A DNA stretch of 5,327 nucleotides from CAYSHJ01 sp964589725 (GTDB taxonomy: Bacteria; Planctomycetota; Planctomycetia; Planctomycetales; Planctomycetaceae), in the NCBI GenBank assembly GCA_964589725.1, contig CAZPUJ010000266.1:1-5327 (forward strand). The letters are read 5' to 3'. Within the stretch, counting starts at the first letter, position 1. The number at the start of each line of letters is the position of its first letter. The notes under the pieces were generated by a model. The model searched no databases. It was not told the origin of the DNA and saw nothing but the letters and a program-made list of their open reading frames with translations. Below are positions 1 through 5,327 of the stretch, one piece after another. The translations under genes were made by a program, and so were the position numbers.

Positions 1-393
1 GAACCTGGCACGACGTTGGTCGGCCGCATTTACGACTCGCACGGGCGGTTGCTTGGCGAGCGTCAAGTCGTCGCTGACGTGGGCGGCAACTGGCTGATGA
101 CGTTCCCGAATGTTGTGATTTACGAACATCCGCACCACATGGAAATTGTCGTGACGCCCGCGATCAACAACCTGTTGCACGAGAACGGTTTCAACCTGCG
201 GCGTTATTTCCATCCGGCGATTCACTCGGAGCTGTTCTTCAGCGAGCGGCCGACGGTCGCGTCCGTGTTCCGCAACCGCGCGTCGAGCATCGTCGAGGCT
301 CAACACTCCGCGAACATCCGGCCGCTCAACTTCGCGTGGTACTCGCATCCGTACGAATTGAACGCGGCCTCGAGCAACGTGGGGCAGATGTGA
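1..393 (+). CDS. C-terminal end of a probable surface/exported protein with an Ig-like repeat (5' partial)
   Basis: The reading frame is open from the first base (Glu-Pro-Gly-Thr-Thr-Leu...) to a TGA at 391-393, giving 130 residues; the true start lies upstream. Residues about 3-40 follow the pattern G-x-x-L-x-G-x-I-Y-D-x-x-G-x-L-L-G, then V-x-A-D-x-G-G-N-W at 23-31. This resembles the strands and 'DxxGNW' turn of bacterial Ig-like repeats in large adhesins and secreted proteins. The remaining 90 residues are rich in His, Asn and aromatics, contain no cysteine, and match no domain I recognise. No membrane segment or sorting motif is evident at the C terminus. It is followed by a 324-base gap and then genes for an outer-membrane channel, a SecA-like motor and a HlyD-type adaptor, so it is a candidate substrate of that machinery. 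That link is inferred from position only. The family call is tentative; that this is a real coding end is fairly secure. Confidence 0.68.
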   Translation, partial: EPGTTLVGRIYDSHGRLLGERQVVADVGGNWLMTFPNVVIYEHPHHMEIVVTPAINNLLHENGFNLRRYFHPAIHSELFFSERPTVASVFRNRASSIVEAQHSANIRPLNFAWYSHPYELNAASSNVGQM

Positions 394-717
394 GAGATCG
401 GCCTCTTCCTTGTCACAATCGTCACGGTCGGCAGACTCATCTCGACGTCCGGATATGCATGGTCTTCTCAGTGTTCCGAAGTTTCCGCCGGAGCGGCTTG
501 AAACAGTTTGAGCGAATGCTCGCAACGCACGGACTCCAGTTATGCCGGAGTTGCAAGAAGTAGCTGCCGTATCGCGCCGGATTTGCAAGCATTGACAAAT
601 CCTCCGCGCCTGGCTGCGGGGAAACTACGACTCTTTCCGAAGACGAATTCCATCGGAGTGTGTGCAGTTCATTGACGAGCTGCAGACCGGAGGTCATGCG
701 GGTAGGGAGTTGCTGAG
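394..717 (+). other. Intergenic region, no supported gene
   Basis: This 324-base stretch separates the upstream gene end from the TolC-family gene. Short frames exist on both strands but have no recognisable protein character, so I call none. A TTGACA hexamer sits at 592-597, but no convincing -10 box follows at 15-19 bases. A weak 5-base hairpin (ACTCC at 533-537, GGAGT at 547-551) has no T tract. The length makes it a reasonable place for a promoter of the downstream genes, but I cannot point to one. Confidence 0.5.
704..709 (+). promoter_or_regulatory. Shine-Dalgarno sequence for the TolC-family gene
   Basis: AGGGAG lies eight bases upstream of the ATG at 718. It supports that start, as does the signal peptide that begins there. 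The SecA-like gene at 2810 has no comparable sequence in front of it. Confidence 0.65.
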
Positions 718-2700
718 ATGAATCCACGGGAAATCAGTCGCGGCAATTTTGGAGTACATGGTTCTTGGAGAAGGCTGACCGGGCTTGTCGGAGCTCTTTC
801 CGTGGCTTGGATCGGCTTCTCGGCTTGGGCGGAGAACCCTACTGGGCCGCTCGTGCAACTGGCGTTCGTGCCTGAAAATGATCCGGTGCCGGCTCGATCC
901 TTGCCGCCGGATTCGGCAGAAGGCCTTCCGTTCCCGTTGCCCGAAAGCGATGGTGAACCGCTCGCCGACACGCACTGGTGGACGGAATTCGTGCGACATC
1001 CGCTGCGAGACAACGTCGAAACGCGGCCGTTGTCTGTGGAAGACATCCTGGTTCGCGCGATTCATTGCTCGTCGCAGGTCCGCGTCTTCAGCGACCTGCC
1101 GCTGATCCGCGAAACTTCGATTACCGAAGCCGACTCGGCATTCGACTGGTTGGCATTTCTCGACAACAAATGGCAAGACCTCAACGATCCCGTCGGTAAC
1201 ACATTGACAGTTGGCCCAGGAGGCGGCACTCGCTACACGAACCAGCAGATGACGACCCAGGGCGGATTGCGGAAGCGGACTCGTGAAGGTGGTTCGCTGC
1301 AGATCGCGCAACAATTTGGTTGGCAGGATACGAACTCGATCTTCTTTGTGCCGTCGCCGCAAGGGACGGCACGCTTGGCGCTCGGTTACACACATCCGCT
1401 GCTTCGAGGCAGTGGCGAGGTCTACAACGAGAGCTTGATCGTCCTGGCGCAGATTGACACGGAAATCGCGACCGATGAATTCTCGCGGCAGTTGCAGTCG
1501 CACCTGTTGGAAGTCTTGCGATCGTACTGGGGGTTGTATCTGGAACGAGCGAACCTCGCACAGAAATTGCTGTCGCTCAAGCGCGCGGCAGACACTTTGG
1601 CCAAGCTCCGCATGCGGCAACAGATCGACGCCGTGAAGAGCCAAGTCCTGCGAGCGCAGGCCGAAGTCGCCACGCGACGCTCGCAAGTGACTCGAGCCGA
1701 CATGGGTGTGAAGAACGCCGAGGATCGCATTCGTGCGCTGGTCAATGATCCGGTGTTCGGCGATTACGACAGCGTCGAACTGCTGCCGATGGACGCCCCC
1801 GCGATCTCGCAAGTTCCGCTGAGCATGTCGCTGGCGCTGACGACCGCCGCTCAAATGCGGCCGGAGATCGATCAGGCGATGCGGCAGATTCAAGCCGGCT
1901 GCACGCGATTGAACATGTCCAAGAACGAAGTGCTGCCGATGCTCAACCTCGTCACTGAAGCGTACGTCGCCGGACTGCGGCAAACCGACCCATTTGCCGC
2001 GTACAACAATTCGTTCACGACCGGCCGGCCGGGGTACACCGTGGGTCTGCAATTCGAAGTGCCGCTGGGAAATCGAGCCGCACTCGCGCGACAAGAACGA
2101 CGTGAGCTCGAACTGCGTCAGCTACACCAGCAATATCAGACCGCGCTCAGCACGTTGCAATTGGAGGTCAAGGTCTCGGTGCGCGAGGTCGAGACCGCGT
2201 TCGCCGAGATGCACTCGCAGCAACGCGCAATGGATGCCAGCACGGTCGAACTGGATTACCTCGAAAAACGTTGGGAACACCTGCCCGGCGAGGACGGCAC
2301 TGCCAGCTTGATGCTCGACAATCTGATTGAAGCTCAAGCCCGAGTTGCGCAGAATGAGTTCAGCTTCTTGACGGCTCAGGTGACGTACAACTTGGCCTTG
2401 TGGAATGTGAAGAAATCCACGGGCGAACTGTTGCAAACAGAAAACGTCTCGTGGGGCCGAGCCTGCGTAGATGGTTTGCCGACGACGATCATCGAAAAGC
2501 ATGGCAAGCCGGTCGAAGTGCCTCGCGAGCCGTCGCCAGTTCCGACACCGGCCGAGAGTGCTCCCCAAGACGAAACTCCCCAGTACGAAAAAAGTCTGCC
2601 GCCGGAACCGATGTTTGACGATGAGCAACCCGCCGGCCCGGACGTCAAGCCGACCTCCTGGTGGCGATCGACGACAAAAAAACTTCTTCGACGTGACTGA
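718..2700 (+). CDS. TolC-family outer-membrane channel protein with N- and C-terminal extensions
   Basis: This 660-residue protein probably forms a trimeric outer-membrane and periplasmic tunnel that receives cargo from an inner-membrane pump through a HlyD-type adaptor. Residues 1-38 look like a signal peptide: Arg18-Arg19, a hydrophobic core at about 22-36, and Ala-Trp-Ala before Glu39. Residues about 39-103 are a low-complexity, Pro/Glu-rich extension. The TolC fold starts near 104 (PLSVEDILVRAI). Likely membrane strands lie around 185-230 (GGSLQIAQQFGW, ALGYTHPLLRG), followed by long helices at about 242-345 (LRAQAEVATRR). The second structural repeat begins near 366 (MSLALTTAAQMRPEIDQA), with the typical GLQFEVPLGNRAALAR at about 443-458 and another helical stretch to about 570. 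From about 582 the tail is rich in Pro and Glu/Asp and ends in basic WWRSTTKKLLRRD. Ordinary TolC proteins have about 450-500 residues, so the extensions account for the excess. The start is supported by AGGGAG and the signal peptide. Sequence alone cannot separate an export from an efflux role; the SecA and HlyD neighbours favour protein export. Confidence 0.92.
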   Translation: MNPREISRGNFGVHGSWRRLTGLVGALSVAWIGFSAWAENPTGPLVQLAFVPENDPVPARSLPPDSAEGLPFPLPESDGEPLADTHWWTEFVRHPLRDNVETRPLSVEDILVRAIHCSSQVRVFSDLPLIRETSITEADSAFDWLAFLDNKWQDLNDPVGNTLTVGPGGGTRYTNQQMTTQGGLRKRTREGGSLQIAQQFGWQDTNSIFFVPSPQGTARLALGYTHPLLRGSGEVYNESLIVLAQIDTEIATDEFSRQLQSHLLEVLRSYWGLYLERANLAQKLLSLKRAADTLAKLRMRQQIDAVKSQVLRAQAEVATRRSQVTRADMGVKNAEDRIRALVNDPVFGDYDSVELLPMDAPAISQVPLSMSLALTTAAQMRPEIDQAMRQIQAGCTRLNMSKNEVLPMLNLVTEAYVAGLRQTDPFAAYNNSFTTGRPGYTVGLQFEVPLGNRAALARQERRELELRQLHQQYQTALSTLQLEVKVSVREVETAFAEMHSQQRAMDASTVELDYLEKRWEHLPGEDGTASLMLDNLIEAQARVAQNEFSFLTAQVTYNLALWNVKKSTGELLQTENVSWGRACVDGLPTTIIEKHGKPVEVPREPSPVPTPAESAPQDETPQYEKSLPPEPMFDDEQPAGPDVKPTSWWRSTTKKLLRRD

Positions 2701-2710
2701 AGTGAATCAA

Positions 2711-2771
2711 CCAAGCCCGAGGCGCCATTGAGGGATCACCCTATGCGCCCTTCGCTCGCGGCTTGGGCTTG
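2711..2771. repeat. Imperfect inverted repeat between the TolC and SecA-like genes
   Basis: CCAAGCC at 2711-2717 pairs with GGCTTGG at 2760-2766. The stem extends inward with CGAG (2718-2721) against CTCG (2755-2758), leaving one unpaired base. CAAGCCC at 2712-2718 can alternatively pair with GGGCTTG at 2765-2771. A small inner hairpin (AGGG 2731-2734, CCCT 2739-2742) lies in the loop. There is no U tract, so a simple intrinsic terminator is unlikely. It may be a dispersed palindromic element or an RNA structure that tunes expression of the downstream genes. Confidence 0.5.
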
Positions 2772-2809
2772 CACGTGATACCACCTCAATCTGACTGTCC
2801 CAACCTGTC

Positions 2810-4774
2810 ATGACAAACGTCGTCGACAACACGGTTCCTCGGCCTCGCCGACGATTTTCGTTTTGGCGTAACGCTGATCGAGTGCGCCCACCCTCGCCGC
2901 GCGAGTGGAACTTGGTCCGACAGGTGCAACAGCACGCCGCCACGTTGGAGACGGCGTCGGATCACGATCTCCGAGACATTGCCGCGACGTTGCGTGAAGC
3001 AGTCGATCGCTTCGGTTCTCGCGAACGCGCGGACGAAGAGGTAACACCACCCGTTCTGGGAACCGCCTTGGTCGGCGAGGCTGTGCGGCGGACAAGCGGC
3101 CTGAAGTATCACGACGTTCAAATCCTCGCCGGCCTGCTGCTGGCATCGGGCCATGTCGCCGAAATGGCCACCGGCGAGGGCAAGACAATCGTCACTGCCA
3201 TGCCCGCGTTTCTCGCGTGGCTCGACGGCCGTCAAACGCACGTCGCGACGCCCAACAGTTACCTGGCGAGCCGTGACTGCGAACAACTGCGTCCCGCGCT
3301 CGAACTGCTCGGCGTTTCGGTGGCGTTGCTGCCAGAACGGAATTCTCTGGCCGGCAAGCGCGCCGCTTACCAAACGGATGTCGTTTACGGCACCGGCTAC
3401 GAATTCGGCTTTGATTACTTGCGAGACCAGTTGACGCTGCGCTCGCGCCCGCAGGGCGCGTTGGGCCGACAAATTCTCGATTCGCTACGAGGTGGAACGG
3501 CCGCCACACCGTCGGTGTTGCAGTCGCGTCGCGAACTGACCGTCGTTGACGAGATCGACAGCGTGCTCATTGACGAAGCCCTGACGCCGTTGATCCTCAG
3601 CGAGTCCGGCCGCGACTCCGCTGGCACGCGGCCCTATCTCGCAGCTCGTGAGCTGGCCGACCAATTGGTCCGCGGCGAACACTTTCATCTCGACTCGTCG
3701 GCCCGCGCGGTGCAGCTCACGAGCACAGGCCGCGAACACATCTTCCGATGTCTGGAGCACAGCCCGATCGCCGAACTGCGACGTCCGTGGGATATCTACC
3801 TGCGCAACGCTCTGCAAGCGAGATACCTATTGCAAGAGGGTGTTGACTACGTCGTTCGCGTCAACGCGGTCCAACTGGTCGATCAAAAGACTGGCCGCAT
3901 CTTCGACGAGCGCTCGTGGCGCGACGGCCTGCATCAGGCAGTCGAGGCCGTCGCCAACGTGCCGATCACCAACGAAAAGGCATCCGCCGCGCGGATCACG
4001 CGTCAGCGATTCTATCAGTTGTATGATTCGCTCTGCGGCATGACCGGCACAGCGGTCGGCGCGGAAGTAGAATTCGACGCGTTTTACACCCGCAAGACGG
4101 TGATCATTCCGCGACATCGCCCGTGTCGACGGCTCGATCTGCCAAATCGTTTCTTCGCCACGACTGATGCGAAGTTCCGAGCGATCGTCACGGAAGTGGC
4201 TGAGCGACATCGTTGCGGGCAACCCGTGCTCGTCGGCTCGCGGACGATTCACGACAGCCGCGTGTTGTCCGATCTCCTCAAGGCTGCGAGATTGCCGCAT
4301 CAAGTCTTGAACGGCCTGCAAGACGCCGAAGAGGCCGAGATCGTCGCGCAAGCCGGGCGACATGCGGCCATCACCGTCGCGACTAACATGGCTGGTCGCG
4401 GCACCGACATCAAACCCGACAGGCGAGCACTGGCTGCCGGCGGTCTGCACGTCATCGGCGTCGAACGCAACGAAACTCGCCGTATCGATCGCCAGTTGGC
4501 CGGACGAGCCGGTCGGCAAGGCGACGTCGGCAGCAGCCGCTGCTTTGTGTCGGCCGACGATGAATTGCTGCAACATCACTCGCCCAAACTGGCCGAGTTG
4601 CTGCGTCGTTCAGCCGCCCACGACGGCGAAGCTCACACCGACTTCGCCATCGCGATCGGGCGCTTGCAACACACGGTCGAGCAACAAGGGTTCGCTCTCC
4701 GCCGTCAGATGATTGAGCAAGATCGCTGGCAGGAAGACATCCTCGCCTCGATGGTCGGGGGGGCAGCGCGATGA
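2810..4774 (+). CDS. Shortened SecA-family preprotein translocase ATPase
   Basis: This 654-residue cytoplasmic DEAD-like motor is related to SecA, which drives polypeptides through SecYEG using ATP. In order, it shows an Arg-rich N terminus; the region before Walker A (LKYHDVQILAGLLLA); Walker A MATGEGKT at 119-126; HVATPNSYLASRD; YGTGYEFGFDYLRDQ; Walker B DEID at 247-250 within DEIDSVLIDEALTPLI; the cross-linking domain ending in WRDGLHQAVEA; CGMTGTA at 409-415; GQPVLVG; VATNMAGRGTDI at 523-534; GGLHVIGVERNETRRIDRQL; and GRAGRQGD at 565-572. It then enters the first scaffold helix (VEQQGFALRRQMIEQD) and stops. E. coli SecA has 901 residues, so the helical wing, two-helix finger, rest of the scaffold and Cys-rich zinc tail are absent. 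Changes from the E. coli consensus include DEAR to DEAL and QLRGR to QLAGR. About 30 extra residues lie before Walker B. The ATG is the first start after an in-frame TGA at 2792-2794; no Shine-Dalgarno is seen. The next gene's ATG overlaps this stop. It is probably an accessory SecA-like motor rather than the housekeeping SecA. Confidence 0.93.
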   Translation: MTNVVDNTVPRPRRRFSFWRNADRVRPPSPREWNLVRQVQQHAATLETASDHDLRDIAATLREAVDRFGSRERADEEVTPPVLGTALVGEAVRRTSGLKYHDVQILAGLLLASGHVAEMATGEGKTIVTAMPAFLAWLDGRQTHVATPNSYLASRDCEQLRPALELLGVSVALLPERNSLAGKRAAYQTDVVYGTGYEFGFDYLRDQLTLRSRPQGALGRQILDSLRGGTAATPSVLQSRRELTVVDEIDSVLIDEALTPLILSESGRDSAGTRPYLAARELADQLVRGEHFHLDSSARAVQLTSTGREHIFRCLEHSPIAELRRPWDIYLRNALQARYLLQEGVDYVVRVNAVQLVDQKTGRIFDERSWRDGLHQAVEAVANVPITNEKASAARITRQRFYQLYDSLCGMTGTAVGAEVEFDAFYTRKTVIIPRHRPCRRLDLPNRFFATTDAKFRAIVTEVAERHRCGQPVLVGSRTIHDSRVLSDLLKAARLPHQVLNGLQDAEEAEIVAQAGRHAAITVATNMAGRGTDIKPDRRALAAGGLHVIGVERNETRRIDRQLAGRAGRQGDVGSSRCFVSADDELLQHHSPKLAELLRRSAAHDGEAHTDFAIAIGRLQHTVEQQGFALRRQMIEQDRWQEDILASMVGGAAR

Positions 4775-5327
4775 ATGTTTTGACTTTGTCCCGGTCCCCC
4801 TCGCCCGACCAGGGAGAGGGGCTTAAGTCTTCCCTTGTAAGTGATGCGCGCCGTGCGCGCAAATCTTCCCTCTCCCCCGCCGCGGGAGAGAGGGTCAGGG
4901 TGAGGGGGCCGAGCGCTCCACCTGCCAACGAACCCCCTCACCCCAGCCCTCTCCCCCGATGCGGGGGAGAGGGAGCAAGGTTGTGGGCGCAGCCCGCGTT
5001 AGGGGTGAGGGGTCATCGAAGGCTCACTCGAATCACGCTCATACTTGCCGTCCTTCTTCTCGGTGCGAACCGTGTTGACCGCAAAGGCCCAGAGGGATTC
5101 ACCGAACCACACCAGACCAGCCAAGTCGCCGCCGCCGAGACTGGCATCGTGCAAGAAGTCCGTGTCGAACTTGGACAGCCTGTCAGACGCGGCGACGTGT
5201 TGGGAGTTCTCGATAATGATGTGCTCCGCGCGTCGTTGGACGTGGCACAGCTCAAAGCTCAATCCATGGCCGCGATCGACGCGGCGAAGGCCGAAGTCGA
5301 ACTCAAACAACAAAAATTATCGGCTCT
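4771..5327 (+). CDS. HlyD/membrane-fusion-type periplasmic adaptor, N-terminal part (3' partial)
   Basis: The frame is open from the ATG at 4771, which shares ATGA with the stop of the SecA-like gene, to the window end (185 complete codons). Codons of about 7-80 are palindromic repeat DNA read as Pro/Ser/Gly/Arg-rich sequence and are unlikely to be conserved. Recognisable protein begins near residue 79: RGHRRLTR, then the hydrophobic stretch ITLILAVLLLGA at 88-99, a signal peptide or membrane anchor. Next comes the first half of a biotinyl-lipoyl-like barrel, with GIVQEVRVELGQPVRRGDVL at about 125-144 and GVLDNDVLRASLD, then the start of an Ala/Lys/Glu-rich coiled-coil arm (AAIDAAKAEVELKQQKLSA). 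Such adaptors link an inner-membrane transporter to a TolC channel, which fits the TolC gene upstream. The working start could instead be GTG at 5005, directly before the basic n-region, or TTG at 4981, five bases after GGGAG at 4971-4975. I give the longest frame because of the 4-base overlap. The family call is strong; the start is not. Confidence 0.8.
   Translation, partial: MNVLTLSRSPSPDQGEGLKSSLVSDARRARKSSLSPAAGERVRVRGPSAPPANEPPHPSPLPRCGGEGARLWAQPALGVRGHRRLTRITLILAVLLLGANRVDRKGPEGFTEPHQTSQVAAAETGIVQEVRVELGQPVRRGDVLGVLDNDVLRASLDVAQLKAQSMAAIDAAKAEVELKQQKLSA
4790..5012. repeat. Cluster of GC-rich palindromic repeat units at the adaptor gene's 5' end
   Basis: Three related units share CCCTCNCCC/GGGNGAGGG arms. 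Unit A spans about 4796-4821, with arms CCCCCTCGCCC and GGGAGAGGGG. Unit B spans 4868-4908 and unit C 4933-4973. B and C are inverted copies of each other, 41 bases each with 35 matching positions, separated by 24 bases. GGGTGAGGGGG at 4898-4908 is the exact reverse complement of CCCCCTCACCC at 4933-4943. The last part is also bounded by CCCCTCACCCC at 4934-4944 and its exact inverse GGGGTGAGGGG at 5002-5012. No transposase is present, so this resembles a small non-autonomous or REP-like dispersed repeat. It leaves the adaptor reading frame open. Confidence 0.8.
4947..4973. repeat. Perfect 11-base-pair hairpin within the repeat cluster
   Basis: CCCTCTCCCCC at 4947-4957 and GGGGGAGAGGG at 4963-4973 are perfect inverse complements around GATGC. 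A further G-C pair (4958, 4962) leaves a three-base loop. The stem is very GC-rich and lacks a following T tract, so it is a strong RNA structure but not a typical terminator. It sits between the ATG at 4771 and the conserved part of the adaptor gene. Confidence 0.85.

Noticed and set aside
336..563. 75-codon + strand frame overlapping the end of the first gene
   Set aside because: Overlaps an established frame by 58 bases, has Arg/Ser-rich composition typical of an out-of-frame reading, and shows no domain.
592..597. TTGACA as a -35 promoter box
   Set aside because: No TATAAT-like hexamer at 15-19 bases downstream; the nearest, TACGAC at 626-631, is 28 bases away.
437..727. 96-codon - strand frame covering the gap before the TolC-family gene
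   Set aside because: No family resemblance, no clear ribosome binding site, and it runs over the Shine-Dalgarno and start of the + strand gene.
694..2094. Long open frame on the - strand (466 codons) opposite the TolC-family gene
   Set aside because: Its translation is rich in Arg, His and Gln with no domain pattern, as expected for the antisense of a GC-rich gene. The + strand frame has a signal peptide and clear TolC motifs.
3827..4579. 250-codon open frame on the - strand opposite the SecA-like gene
   Set aside because: It lies wholly within the region encoding conserved SecA motifs on the + strand and has no recognisable protein features.
4452..4941. Short - strand frames reading through the palindromic repeats (LTLSPAAGERE-type peptides)
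   Set aside because: These peptides are the usual spurious translation of this kind of GC-rich repeat and not a gene.
4947..4973. Intrinsic transcription terminator after the SecA-like gene
   Set aside because: The hairpin is strong but is followed by GCAAGG, not a T tract, and an overlapping reading frame continues through it.
4868..5012. Spaced repeats as a CRISPR array
   Set aside because: Units are inverted rather than direct, only two to three in number, with unequal spacers and internal palindromes; no cas gene is present.

Overview
The window looks like part of a planctomycete chromosome. This is an inference. It rests on the roughly 60% G+C coding sequence, long TolC-type proteins with extra N- and C-terminal segments, a compact second type of SecA, and GC-rich palindromic repeats rich in CCCTCTCCC/GGGAGAGGG between genes. 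No rRNA, tRNA, CRISPR array or transposase is visible. All four supported genes lie on the + strand.

Layout. (1) Positions 1-393 are the C-terminal end of a protein with an Ig-like-looking repeat, probably a large exported or surface protein. (2) Positions 394-717 hold no gene I can support and end in a good Shine-Dalgarno sequence. (3) Positions 718-2700 encode a 660-residue TolC-family outer-membrane channel with a signal peptide, an N-terminal extension of about 65 residues and a proline-rich C-terminal tail. (4) Positions 2701-2809 contain an imperfect inverted repeat. (5) Positions 2810-4774 encode a 654-residue SecA-family ATPase. Its motor core and preprotein cross-linking domain are intact, but it ends just inside the first scaffold helix, so the wing, two-helix finger and zinc-binding tail are missing. 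(6) At 4771 a downstream reading frame starts with a 4-base ATGA overlap. It runs through a cluster of palindromic repeats (about 4790-5012) and then becomes a HlyD/membrane-fusion-type periplasmic adaptor, cut off by the window end.

How they may work together. An outer-membrane channel and a periplasmic adaptor are two of the three parts of a type I secretion or tripartite efflux machine. Here the gene between them is not an ABC or RND transporter but a shortened SecA motor. The likely exported protein lies just upstream. The working hypothesis is a protein-export assembly that uses a specialised SecA-like ATPase with a TolC/HlyD trans-envelope conduit. Gene order and the 4-base overlap are visible in the sequence. 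The joint function is inference.
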